This document shows positions 25,853 through 34,610 of a stretch of DNA of 59,998 nucleotides, in pieces. The DNA lies in assembly GCA_020634755.1 (NCBI GenBank), contig JACKBC010000043.1, forward strand, positions 1-59,998. The letters are read 5' to 3'. This DNA is from Caldilineaceae bacterium. Lineage in GTDB: Bacteria > Chloroflexota > Anaerolineae > Caldilineales > Caldilineaceae. The notes under the pieces were generated by a model. The model was given only the letters and a program-made list of their open reading frames with translations. It did not search any database and had not been told where the DNA came from. The position numbers and the translations under genes are program-made. Numbering within the stretch: the first letter of the stretch is position 1; the number at the start of each line of letters is the position of its first letter.

Positions 25853-27880
25853 ATGCGGCAGAATATTAAGTTGACCGTACTCATTTTCCAGCCCGCCCGT
25901 GCAGCATTCAGCTTTGGTCTGAGCATGGCGCTGTTTGCCACCTTGCTGCTGACCCTGCTGTTCATTATGCAGATCGGCAATGCCCAGGCCGCAGCGCCAG
26001 CTGAATCAAGCGCCGCAACTGGCCGCTCCGCACCGGCAGCGATGGCCGCCACCAGACAGATCACACCGGCGCTGGCCATTACATACACGGTGAGCGCGGA
26101 TGTGGATGCATGTGGCGATGCGAGCAGCCTGACCGCGCCATTGGGCGCCGCCATTCACCACTGCGTCTTCGTCCAAAATACGGGCAACCTCACGTTGACG
26201 CGGCACACGCTGAGCATCCCTGCGCTGGAAGTCAACCAGACGTTTGACTTTACGCTGCCTCCCAACGCCAGCTTGCTCATTGGCAACGCACTAGAAACCA
26301 CGGCGGGCGTTAGCGCCACCTTGGGCACATACACCCTCAACAATAATTTGCTGAGCGAAGCAACGTTCACGTCAGATACGGAAGACGCCCAAAGCGTTAT
26401 GGCAAGCGCAACCGCTGAAGTTACCACAGATGGCGATACTTCGGTACTCCTCTACACACGGGCCGGCAACACCCCCGATGTATGCGGCACCATTGGCGGC
26501 GTAAGCCCCGGCACGGAGATATACTACTGCTTTATTATCTACAATATCGGCAGCCAAACCCTACAAGAACACGCCATTGTTGACAACCAGCTCGGGTTTA
26601 CCAAAGATTTTTCCTTTCCCATTGCGCCCGGTGAGCGCTTTACATTTACCAACCAAATCCTGGCCGATCAATTTGGCATTGCGGATGCATTGGGGCCTGT
26701 GGTTGTGACCCAAAGCATCACCAATGTGCTCAACTATACGGGCCAGACGCTGGAAGGATTCACCGTCATGGGCACGGCGGAAGCGGCCATTGATCTGATT
26801 CCAGTCCAGAACACACCGCCCACCATTACACCTACGCCCACGCCCACCAATACGTCACCGCCGGCGCCAACCGCGACCAATACACACGTGCCGGGCAGCC
26901 GCGATCCCACACCGTTCCCAACATTTACGCCCGCCCCTACAGCGTCACCTACGCCCGTGCCAGTCTCGCCCACGCCCATGCCCGTTTCACCATTGCCCAC
27001 GCCCACGGCCACGGCCACCACGCGCCTGGTGCTGGCCGTGGATACGCCCACGCCGGCGATTACGATTGTACCGCCAGAAGTATTGGCAGCCAACGCCACG
27101 GCGACGGCTCTCTCCATACAGGCAACCACCGTGGCGGCGCAGCCAGCGCAGCAGCTGGCCGCGAACCCCGTTAATAATTCGCCGTTGCCCACGCCGACGG
27201 AAACGCCTTTGCCCGTCCCCGTTGAACCCACGGCCACCGAGACGGCCACATCGACGCCCACCGCCACACCAACGGCCACGCCCACCGATGTATTAGCTGC
27301 CGTGGCGGCATTGCAGACGCCCATGGACCCGCTGCGGCCCATTGAAACCGCGCCCCCTGCACCGCCGCCAGACGCCATGCTCATTATGGCGCGCGCCATC
27401 GATATGGGCATACTAGCCGCTGGCGGCATGTGGTTTGCTTGTGGCTCGCTCCTCTTTTTTGGGGTGGCCGGCCTGGTGGCAGGGCTCTATTTCCGGCAGC
27501 AGGAGCGCTCGCGCTTCCAGCTTGTGCGCGCAGACTCGGAGCAGCGCGCCATTGCGCGGCTCTTTGGTTACGACACAACGGACAGTGGTCTACAAAGCAG
27601 CGCCGCCGACCAAGGGGATGACAATGCGTTTGACATGGATTGGGGCCTTGACGATGAGGCGAACCCAACGCCGATCGTGCAGGAAGGCAATGAGGAAACT
27701 CGTATCACCAATATGGACGTCATGGACCTGTACGTGCCGCCAGGTTACGACTTAGACATTATTGAACCGCCGCCCGGCGCCAAAGAAGATATCCCCGCGA
27801 CGCGGCGTTCCACTAGCAAAAATCGCCGCATAGCCGGCAAATCTTTAGATGACGATAACTGGCCTGCATCTCTGCCATGA
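25853..27880 (+). CDS. Large surface protein with Thr/Pro stalk and membrane anchor
   Basis: About 675 residues from the ATG at 25853. After a signal sequence (LFATLLLTLLFIMQIGNAQA) come two similar beta-rich domains of about 120 residues, each with a CxxxGxxxxxGxxIxYCxxxxNxG pattern (HHCVFVQNTGN and YYCFIIYNIGS), then a Pro/Thr/Ala stalk of about 170 residues, a membrane helix near residue 520-545 and an acidic cytosolic tail of about 120 residues. A cytosolic tail this long hints at signalling or cytoskeletal contact. Stop overlaps the next gene (ATGA). Confidence 0.7.
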   Translation: MRQNIKLTVLIFQPARAAFSFGLSMALFATLLLTLLFIMQIGNAQAAAPAESSAATGRSAPAAMAATRQITPALAITYTVSADVDACGDASSLTAPLGAAIHHCVFVQNTGNLTLTRHTLSIPALEVNQTFDFTLPPNASLLIGNALETTAGVSATLGTYTLNNNLLSEATFTSDTEDAQSVMASATAEVTTDGDTSVLLYTRAGNTPDVCGTIGGVSPGTEIYYCFIIYNIGSQTLQEHAIVDNQLGFTKDFSFPIAPGERFTFTNQILADQFGIADALGPVVVTQSITNVLNYTGQTLEGFTVMGTAEAAIDLIPVQNTPPTITPTPTPTNTSPPAPTATNTHVPGSRDPTPFPTFTPAPTASPTPVPVSPTPMPVSPLPTPTATATTRLVLAVDTPTPAITIVPPEVLAANATATALSIQATTVAAQPAQQLAANPVNNSPLPTPTETPLPVPVEPTATETATSTPTATPTATPTDVLAAVAALQTPMDPLRPIETAPPAPPPDAMLIMARAIDMGILAAGGMWFACGSLLFFGVAGLVAGLYFRQQERSRFQLVRADSEQRAIARLFGYDTTDSGLQSSAADQGDDNAFDMDWGLDDEANPTPIVQEGNEETRITNMDVMDLYVPPGYDLDIIEPPPGAKEDIPATRRSTSKNRRIAGKSLDDDNWPASLP

Positions 27881-29463
27881 AGAAGCTTTTCTCCCGTTTG
27901 AGTTTGCTCACGATTACGCTGTTCGCTTATGGCTGGAGGCTGCACGATCTCACGCGCCAGAGCCTCTGGCGCGATGAGGTGGATGCCATCTATTTTGCAT
28001 TGCGCCCGCTACACGAAACGCTTTCCATGTTTACAGCCTCGGCGCAAAATGGAGCGCTCTACTTTGTAAGCTTGCGCCCCTGGCTGCAAATGGCCGGTTC
28101 CAGCGAATTTTCCCTGCGCTACATCTCGGTCATGGGCGGCGTGCTGAGCACGCTGCTGCTGTGGCGCGTGGCGCGCGTCTTATTACGCCCCAGCGACGAG
28201 CCGGGTGCGTGGAGCGCCGATACGGCCGCGCTCACCGCGGCATTGCTCTTCGCCTGCAACCCCTATCAGCTTTGGTACAGCCAGGAAGGCAAGATGTATA
28301 CGCTGACCACCATGCTGGCGCTGCTTTCCACCTGGTTTTGGCTCATGGGCATTTGGCGGCGCAACATAGGCCGCAACTGGCGCAACTGGCTGGGTTACTT
28401 TGTGGTGACCAGCTTGGCCATGTATACACACTTGCTCATGGTGCTGCTGATTCCGCTGCACTTCCTCTGGTTTTGGATTGCGTGGCCCCAAAGCCGCCGG
28501 CGCTGGCGCGGCTATTTTGGCGCGCTGGCTGGGTTGACGCTACCCTATGTGCCTTTTGCCTGGTGGCATTGGGCCATGCTCACCTCGGATCAGTCCATGT
28601 CCAGCTTTACCTTTACGCCGCTGGCGCAAATGGCGCGTACGCTGCTGCTGAACCATACGCGCGGCTTTATGCCGCCGGGCAAATTGATTTGGCTCTCCCC
28701 CATCTTCTTTTTGGGGCTGGCCGGGCTCCTCATGGGCGTAACCGAGCTGGGCGGTTCGCAGCGCGCCACGCTGTACCGAGGGCTGCCGCTGTGGCGACTT
28801 TCCAACTGGCGGCGCTTTCTGCTTATTGTTAGTTGGCTCATCTTGCCCATCTTTTTCATTTACCTCATTAGCTTACGTCAGCCCATATTTGTCGACCGCT
28901 ATATTATTTGGGTTGCGCCGGCGGCCATTATGCTATTGGTGCTGGGCTTGATGGTCGTGTGGCGCAACGCGCTCTTTCTCTCCAAGCCGCTCACCGGTCT
29001 GCTGCTGATTTACGTGCTGGGCTTTTGGCTCTATGCCGGTTGGCAGCAAAAAAATACGGAGATCAAATATGATATCCGCAGCGCCGTGGCCTATGTCACG
29101 GCCCATAGGGCGCCAGATGAATTGCTGATTCTGCAGATTCCCCATTTGGAGTATAGCTATCGCTATTACAGCAGCGACCAAGGCGCCGCGCCATTTGAGG
29201 GCAGCGATGCACGGCTGGGCCATTGGGCCCAGGGGCTATGGACCAACAACGGCGCCGCCGATGCACAGGCGCGCATCGAAGTGGATCAGCAAATGCGGGC
29301 GCTTGTGGCCGGCTCTACCAGCCTGTGGGTGCTGACCAGCGAAGTGGAAATGTGGGATCGCCGCCACTTGATGGACGAATGGCTCAATGAACACGCGGTG
29401 CTGACCGACAAAGCCGAATTCCACGGCGCCCAGGTGCGCCATTATGAAGTAACGCGGCTATAG
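27877..29463 (+). CDS. GT39-like membrane glycosyltransferase
   Basis: A 528-residue polytopic GT-C protein with about 11 helices. The catalytic loop reads RQSLWRDEVDAIYF with the D-E pair, and NPYQLWYSQEGKMYTL is the second conserved loop of the dolichyl/polyprenyl-phosphate mannose glycosyltransferase group. ATGA overlap with the preceding surface-protein gene indicates translational coupling, so O-glycosylation of the stalk proteins encoded just upstream is the most economical role. Confidence 0.8.
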   Translation: MKKLFSRLSLLTITLFAYGWRLHDLTRQSLWRDEVDAIYFALRPLHETLSMFTASAQNGALYFVSLRPWLQMAGSSEFSLRYISVMGGVLSTLLLWRVARVLLRPSDEPGAWSADTAALTAALLFACNPYQLWYSQEGKMYTLTTMLALLSTWFWLMGIWRRNIGRNWRNWLGYFVVTSLAMYTHLLMVLLIPLHFLWFWIAWPQSRRRWRGYFGALAGLTLPYVPFAWWHWAMLTSDQSMSSFTFTPLAQMARTLLLNHTRGFMPPGKLIWLSPIFFLGLAGLLMGVTELGGSQRATLYRGLPLWRLSNWRRFLLIVSWLILPIFFIYLISLRQPIFVDRYIIWVAPAAIMLLVLGLMVVWRNALFLSKPLTGLLLIYVLGFWLYAGWQQKNTEIKYDIRSAVAYVTAHRAPDELLILQIPHLEYSYRYYSSDQGAAPFEGSDARLGHWAQGLWTNNGAADAQARIEVDQQMRALVAGSTSLWVLTSEVEMWDRRHLMDEWLNEHAVLTDKAEFHGAQVRHYEVTRL

Positions 29464-29686
29464 ACGAGGTCTTGCCCCAAGAAACCGGTGCGCAACCGCA
29501 TACGCCCCATACATGAATCATGCTCTCCCTGTAGCAATTCCGTCTACGCTGCGTCGCGTTCGCCATTTTACTACGCCCATCGTTTGTAAAGCTTACGCAC
29601 CTAAACGGTGGGAAAGCCGATTTATTCCCGTACAATCCTCACACCAACCGCGCAAAGCCCACAGAACCACGCTGCGCTACCATAAC
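29464..29686. other. Intergenic region before the DUF1800 gene
   Basis: No gene is seen. It contains AAGCTTACGCACCTAAACGG at about 29588, related to the CTTACGCA motifs at 15465 and 38648, and GTACAATCC further on. The 85-nt element copy C follows. Confidence 0.35.
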
Positions 29687-29771
29687 CAGTACACCGCAAC
29701 GGTGTTGGCGAAATAAGTGTCGGTCTCGATGGTTGAATCCGACGCTATCTTTTGCGATTGCAATCTACTGA
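29687..29771 (+). repeat. 85-nt leader-like element, copy C
   Basis: Starts CAGTACACCGCAACGGTGTT; the hairpin ACACCG-CAA-CGGTGT is perfect here, GTCGG/CCGAC is present, and the end is TTGCAATCTACTGA. End-to-end pairing is limited to GCAA/TTGC. It lies 185 bp upstream of the DUF1800 start, further than the other copies. Confidence 0.75.
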
Positions 29772-29956
29772 TAATCCTGCAAACCACGTAATACATTACT
29801 CCGCAACCCGTTTGCCTCAAAAACGGCAGATTAACGAAATCGCTCTCTGCCAAAAACTTGCATATAGCACTCTTATTCCACTGGCATACCCAGCCGCACG
29901 CCGTTTGGCGGGTGCGGTCATGCGCAACCGAAAAGAGATCTTTCACGGAGGATAGA

Positions 29957-31774
29957 ATGGTCAAACCTGAAGCAGGCGCGCCCGCAGTCATGCCGGAGCA
30001 AGCCGACGGCATTCACAATGCAGACCCATCCGCTACCGCGGCGGGCAGTTGTACAGAATACAGCCAAGCCATGCAGGGCCTCAATCGCCGCACACTGCTG
30101 CGTGGGCTGGGCGCCGCCGCCGCCGTTTCCTCGATCGCCGCCCTGGCGCAAACACCCGATGCCGACGCCCAAGCGGGCGCGCCCGCGGCGGACAGTGGGC
30201 GCCCTTCCATGCGCCGCTGGCGCACAATGGTATCGGCGGCGGCAGCCGGCGAGCCGGCGCTGCCCGAAGTGGAGATCATCGCCTATAACCGCATGGCCTA
30301 TGGACCGCGCCCCGGCGACTTACAGGCTTTTCGCGCCCTGGGCAACACGCCGGAAGCGCGCCTGCAAGCCTTTGTGGATCAGCAGCTGGACCCCGCCAGC
30401 ATTGTCGACACCGAGTGCGACAATCGTTTGGCGGCGCAAGGCTACGCCACGCTGGACAAAACATTGCAGCAAACCTGGTGGACCTACGTGCGTCGTGAAG
30501 ATAACCCCAATCTCCAGGTGGATCGCTATCTGCCCGCCAAAGAAGTAGAAAGCGCCACGCTCATCCGCGCCATTTATAGCAAGCGCCAGCTGCAAGAGGT
30601 CATGACCGAATATTGGCATGACCACTTTAATATTTACAGCTGGGATTTTTGGACCGCACCCACGTTTAACCATTATGACCGCGACGTAATTCGCGCCCAT
30701 ATATTTGGCAATTTCCGGCAGATGTTGGAAGCCGTGGCTAAAAGCCCGGCCATGCTCTACTATTTGGACAATCAGTCCAACGAGGGCGGCGACCCCAATG
30801 AAAACTATGCCCGCGAGCTGTTTGAGCTGCACGGCATGGGCGCCGAAAATTACTATGGCGTGCGCAAAACAGACGATCCGGCTATTTTTGATGGAGAGGG
30901 CAACCGGCTGGGCTATGTGGATGACGATGTCTATGGCGCCACCACCTGCTTTACCGGCTGGCGCACCAATGGCGATACGGGCCAATTTGAGTATGATGAT
31001 GCCCGCCATTTCCCCTATCAAAAAGTAGTGCTGGGTAAAGTATTGGCGCCTTTTCAAGGCCTTAAAGACGGTACCGACGTGTTGGACCTGATTGCCAACC
31101 ATCCCAATACGGCAACCTATATTGCGCGCCGCATGTGCAAGCGACTCATTAGCGACAACCCGCCGGAATCGGTGGTGCAGTCGGCGGCGGCGGTCTTCCG
31201 CGCCAACGTGAATGCAGCGGACCAGCTCAAAAAGGTGACGCGCACCATTCTACTTTCACCTGAATTTCGCAACGCATGGGGCCAGAAAGTCAAGCGCCCA
31301 TTTGAATATGCCATCAGCCTATTCCGCGCCGGTCAGGCCGACTTTGATCCGATCAACAACTTTTTCTGGTGGTATGAACCCATGGGACAACCGCTCTTTG
31401 GCTGGAGCCCGCCCGATGGCTTTCCAGATTATCGCACCGCCTGGACTAGCACCATGACTATGTTGCAGCGTTGGCGCTTTGTGAACTCCGCGTTGAGCTG
31501 GAAGTTTGGCGGCGATGGGCCCAACAAGGATGTCTTGCGTATTCGCCTCTCGGAACAGACGCCCAGCGCCGTCAACACGCCCGTTCAGCTTGTAGACTAC
31601 TGGAGCAATCGCATTTTGGGCCGCATTATGCCCAACGAAGAATCTCAGCCCATTGTCGAATTTATGGCGCAAGGCCGTGGCTTGACGCAACCGCTGCCCG
31701 AAAACGACATTAGCGACCGGCTTCCCCACATGGTGGCGCTCATCTTTATGGCGCCCTCATTTATGTGGCGGTAG
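29957..31774 (+). CDS. Tat-exported DUF1800 protein
   Basis: A 605-residue protein. The Tat signal NRRTLLRGLGAAAAVSSIAA starts at about residue 43 after an unusually long leader. The DUF1800 core shows IAYNRMAYGPRPGDLQAF, ESATLIRAIYSKRQLQEVM, EYWHDHFNIYS, NYARELFELHGMG and CFTGWRTNG, with the long helix near the end. Function is unknown, but the family nearly always occurs next to DUF1501, as here. GGAGG precedes the ATG at 29957; the in-frame stretch before it is not needed. Confidence 0.88.
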   Translation: MVKPEAGAPAVMPEQADGIHNADPSATAAGSCTEYSQAMQGLNRRTLLRGLGAAAAVSSIAALAQTPDADAQAGAPAADSGRPSMRRWRTMVSAAAAGEPALPEVEIIAYNRMAYGPRPGDLQAFRALGNTPEARLQAFVDQQLDPASIVDTECDNRLAAQGYATLDKTLQQTWWTYVRREDNPNLQVDRYLPAKEVESATLIRAIYSKRQLQEVMTEYWHDHFNIYSWDFWTAPTFNHYDRDVIRAHIFGNFRQMLEAVAKSPAMLYYLDNQSNEGGDPNENYARELFELHGMGAENYYGVRKTDDPAIFDGEGNRLGYVDDDVYGATTCFTGWRTNGDTGQFEYDDARHFPYQKVVLGKVLAPFQGLKDGTDVLDLIANHPNTATYIARRMCKRLISDNPPESVVQSAAAVFRANVNAADQLKKVTRTILLSPEFRNAWGQKVKRPFEYAISLFRAGQADFDPINNFFWWYEPMGQPLFGWSPPDGFPDYRTAWTSTMTMLQRWRFVNSALSWKFGGDGPNKDVLRIRLSEQTPSAVNTPVQLVDYWSNRILGRIMPNEESQPIVEFMAQGRGLTQPLPENDISDRLPHMVALIFMAPSFMWR

Positions 31775-31800
31775 ATAGCCGTCAGCTATTCGGTGAAATG

Positions 31801-31829
31801 CTGACTAGCTGACTAGCTGACTAGCTGAC
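31801..31829. repeat. 8-bp tandem repeat CTGACTAG
   Basis: About 3.6 tandem copies of CTGACTAG between the DUF1800 and DUF1501 genes. Slippage-prone and non-coding; it ends 20 bp before the ribosome site AGGAGA of the DUF1501 gene. Confidence 0.8.
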
Positions 31830-31854
31830 ATGCTTAATTTTACAGGAGATAATA

Positions 31855-33339
31855 ATGGCAAAATTTACACGACGCGGGTTTATGGTGGGCTGTTCGGCAG
31901 CCATTGCCGCCATGGCCGGTTCGCGACTGAGCTACGTAGCGTTTGGCAGCACCGACCAAGAGCCAAATCAGGAAATCCTGCTGGTTATTTTCTTGCGCGG
32001 CGGCATGGATGGTTTGAGCCTGGTGCCGGTGTTGGCCGGTGCAGACCGCGGCATTTATGAATCCAGCCGCCCCACCATTGCCATCCCCACCAGCGGCCAA
32101 AACGCCGCGCTCAATTTAAACGATCAATTTGGACTCAATGCCGGGGCGGCGCCGCTGCTGGAGCTGTATCAAGCCAAGAAGCTGGCCATTGTCCACGCCG
32201 CCGGATTAACCAGCGACACGCGCAGCCATTTCGACGCCATGCAATATATGGAGCTGGGCACGCCGGACAGCAAATCTAGCCACAGCGGTTGGCTCACGCG
32301 CTATTTGGAAACCGCCGGCAACATTCCGGCGGACGTTATCCTGCCGGCGCTCTCCATTGGCAGCCTGAGCCCCACCTCGTTGGCCGGCAGCCGCGACGCC
32401 GTGGGCATGAACAGCCCCAGCGATTTCTCTTTTAATGGCCATTGGCAATATGGAGATTGGCAGCGGCTGGCGCTGCGCTCTATGTATGGCGGCAGCAGTT
32501 GGCTGCACGAGGCCGGTCTACAAACGCTGGACGCCATCGACGTTTTAGAGTATGGCGATCCTGGTTCATATACGCCGGAAAATGGCGCCACCTATCCCAA
32601 CAACAGCTTTGGCAATAGCATGAAGTCGGTGGCGCAGATGATTAAAATGCAGCTGGGTCTGCGCGTGGCCACCATTGATCTGGGCGGCTGGGACACCCAT
32701 GACGGCCAAGGCCAAGACGGCGGCGGCTATTTTGCCGATCGCGTCGGCACTTTGGCCCAGGGGCTCCATGCGCTCTACACCGATCTGAATGGCAACGCCA
32801 CCAACAACGGCGGTCGCGTCACCACCATTGCCATGAGCGAATTTGGCCGCAGCCTCAAAGAAAACGGCAGCCGCGGTACCGACCACGGTCACGGCAACAT
32901 TATGCTGGTGCTGGGCGACAACGTCAACGGCGGGCAGGTACATGGCCCGTGGCCCGGGCTGAGCAACCTGTATGACAGCCGCGATCTTGACATTACCACC
33001 GACTATCGCCAGGTGCTGAGTGAGGTGCTAATTCGCCGCTTTGCCAATGCCAATCTGGGCACAATTTTTCCTGGTTACGCAAATTACCAGCCGCTGGGTG
33101 TGGTGCAAGGAGCCGACCTGCAACCCAACTATACACAAGCAACCCCCACCGCCACGCCTACGCTGGATCCTAACGTGACGCCCACGCCAACGCGTGAGAT
33201 TGGCGGCACCATTCCCAACTCTACCCCCACGCCTGCCCCCACCGACAGTGGCTCACCAACCGCCACGCCGACGAGCAGCCCGCCTCCTTCCACGGGCCAA
33301 ATGGACAAGCACATTTATATCCCATTAGCAGCCCGGTAA
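31855..33339 (+). CDS. Tat-exported DUF1501 protein with C-terminal Thr/Pro tail
   Basis: A 494-residue protein of the alkaline-phosphatase/sulfatase superfamily (DUF1501). The Tat signal is TRRGFMVGCSAAIAAMAG. The core carries VIFLRGGMDGLSLVPV, HAAGLTSDTRSHFDAMQYME, DLGGWDTHDGQG, TIAMSEFGRSLKENGS and GTDHGHGNIMLVLG. Residues 425-480 are a Thr/Pro stalk and the protein ends HIYIPLAAR. That hydrophobic-P-basic tail resembles C-terminal ends I associate with exported Chloroflexota proteins and could be a sorting tag. AGGAGA precedes the ATG. Confidence 0.88.
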   Translation: MAKFTRRGFMVGCSAAIAAMAGSRLSYVAFGSTDQEPNQEILLVIFLRGGMDGLSLVPVLAGADRGIYESSRPTIAIPTSGQNAALNLNDQFGLNAGAAPLLELYQAKKLAIVHAAGLTSDTRSHFDAMQYMELGTPDSKSSHSGWLTRYLETAGNIPADVILPALSIGSLSPTSLAGSRDAVGMNSPSDFSFNGHWQYGDWQRLALRSMYGGSSWLHEAGLQTLDAIDVLEYGDPGSYTPENGATYPNNSFGNSMKSVAQMIKMQLGLRVATIDLGGWDTHDGQGQDGGGYFADRVGTLAQGLHALYTDLNGNATNNGGRVTTIAMSEFGRSLKENGSRGTDHGHGNIMLVLGDNVNGGQVHGPWPGLSNLYDSRDLDITTDYRQVLSEVLIRRFANANLGTIFPGYANYQPLGVVQGADLQPNYTQATPTATPTLDPNVTPTPTREIGGTIPNSTPTPAPTDSGSPTATPTSSPPPSTGQMDKHIYIPLAAR

Positions 33340-33373
33340 TAAGGCCGATAGCCAAGTGATGCTCTGAGTGAGC

Positions 33374-33448
33374 GTTCAGAAATAAGTTGGCTACCAAACC
33401 TGTCAGGTCTTCGAGACCTGACAGGTTTAAAAGTTTTTTTAAACGATG
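33374..33448 (-). repeat. Palindromic MITE-like element, copy 3
   Basis: Reverse orientation relative to copies 1 and 2. It has GTTCAGAAATAAGTTGGC on one end, the AAACCTGTCAGGTC hairpin core and AAACGATG on the other end. No target duplication is visible. It separates the DUF1501 gene from the next transcription unit. Confidence 0.7.
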
Positions 33449-33451
33449 ACT

Positions 33452-33495
33452 AAAAAGGCTGACAAGATAAAGTTTTCGTCTTCATCTTGTCAGCC
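33452..33495 (-). terminator. Intrinsic terminator of the SWIM-family gene
   Basis: GGCTGACAAGAT (33457-33468) pairs with ATCTTGTCAGCC (33484-33495); on the minus strand the stem is followed by TTTTTA. It lies 13 bp past the stop of the minus-strand gene at 33508. Confidence 0.8.
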
Positions 33496-33507
33496 AGTAG
33501 GGCAGAC

Positions 33508-34467
33508 TCACTCATCCTCTTCGGGCGTGGCAGCGTAGGCCAACGCCAACGCCTGCTCACTCACCTGTCGATATATTTGGGCCAGCGCTTCATAGGCTTC
33601 TGGGCCATGCGGCACAAAGGGGGGTGGCCCCAAGCGACGCAACAGAGCCAGATCAATGGCGGGCGGCTCAATGTGGTGATGCAGCTCCTTAAAGCGCAAC
33701 CCAAAACCGCCAAAGTCGAGCAGGCTGTTTTCATCGGTCAAACCGCCCGTGCCCTCCAACGCCGGCTGCTGCTCGGCGCCATCCACGCGCAGCACGCTGT
33801 TGCGGCGACGGGGCGCCACCGGGACAAAGGTGGTGGGCGCGTCATCGACGCGGGCATGCTGGCTGCGATGTTCGCGCAGGGCCTGCAAAAGCTGTTGGCG
33901 ATCACGCCCGCGCAACTGAAAGATCAGCCACGGGTCATCCATAAACACCTGCCCCAGCATCTGATAAATCGCCGTTAACTCCTGCGCAATGGCTTCCGCC
34001 GTGGCGGCATCGTCAAGCGCAGCGGCAGAAGCGGGCGTGGGAGCAACGGCCACAGACGTAGCGGCTCCATCACCGGCGCCGTCTTCATTCACCACCGGCG
34101 TGCGCTCCACGCGCCATTCATCCAGCCGTTCCGGCAGCAGCGCCAAGTCTACATCGTCAAAAATCCTTTCCACCGCCGGCGGGAAGTTGCCTGCCAAAAG
34201 CTGCGCCGCATAGATAGCTTGCTCGCTCAGGGCGTCTACCACTTTGGCCCATTCCACATTGTTCAGCGGTGGCCAACGCAGCTCCACGGCGTGCGTACCT
34301 TGCTCTCGGCTCGTCACCTGGACCGACACGCGCCCCGCCATCACCTCCAAACGCTGCACGCGCACCTTGCGCACGCGAATGCTCGGGTCCAGCCCCTGTT
34401 CGCGCATAAGCGCATTCCAACGCTGTATCAACCAACTGCTGTTTTCAGAATTTTCGATTTTTGGCAT
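33508..34467 (-). CDS. SWIM-family SNF2 partner lacking the zinc-binding motif
   Basis: A 319-residue protein that matches the COG4279 partner of bacterial SNF2 ATPases: RVRKVRVQRLEVMAGRVSV, VEWAKVVDALSEQAIYAAQL and, after the zinc site, IYQMLGQVFMDDPWLIFQLR followed by GRDRQQLLQALREH. In relatives the stretch between these blocks is CxC...CxH. Here it is replaced by an Ala/Asp-rich linker (about residues 125-160) and the protein has no cysteine at all. It is the gene after the SNF2 ATPase, same strand, so the pair is kept although zinc binding is lost. Confidence 0.75.
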   Translation of the reverse strand: MPKIENSENSSWLIQRWNALMREQGLDPSIRVRKVRVQRLEVMAGRVSVQVTSREQGTHAVELRWPPLNNVEWAKVVDALSEQAIYAAQLLAGNFPPAVERIFDDVDLALLPERLDEWRVERTPVVNEDGAGDGAATSVAVAPTPASAAALDDAATAEAIAQELTAIYQMLGQVFMDDPWLIFQLRGRDRQQLLQALREHRSQHARVDDAPTTFVPVAPRRRNSVLRVDGAEQQPALEGTGGLTDENSLLDFGGFGLRFKELHHHIEPPAIDLALLRRLGPPPFVPHGPEAYEALAQIYRQVSEQALALAYAATPEEDE

Positions 34468-34490
34468 TCAACATCACCACTTTACAGTAA

Positions 34491-34575
34491 CAGTACACCG
34501 CAACGGTGTTGGCGATTCAGACATCGGTCTCGCTTCAAGCATCCGGCCCAGACTTGCGCCGTTGCGCTCTACCGA
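34491..34575 (+). repeat. 85-nt leader-like element, copy D
   Basis: Starts CAGTACACCGCAACGGTGTT, ends CCGTTGCGCTCTACCGA. The end-to-end helix CGCAACGG/CCGTTGCG is perfect over 8 bp. This is the one copy with no plus-strand gene after it: it lies between two minus-strand genes, 24 bp upstream of the SWIM-family gene but pointing away from it. Confidence 0.75.
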
Positions 34576-34610
34576 GTAACGTAACATTCACGTCTGTGAA
34601 CCCCTGTCGC

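Noticed and set aside
26734..27429. Minus-strand 231-codon Gly/Val-rich frame resembling a repeat protein
   Set aside because: It is the mirror of the Thr/Pro stalk: ACx and CCx codons read backwards give Gly and Val.
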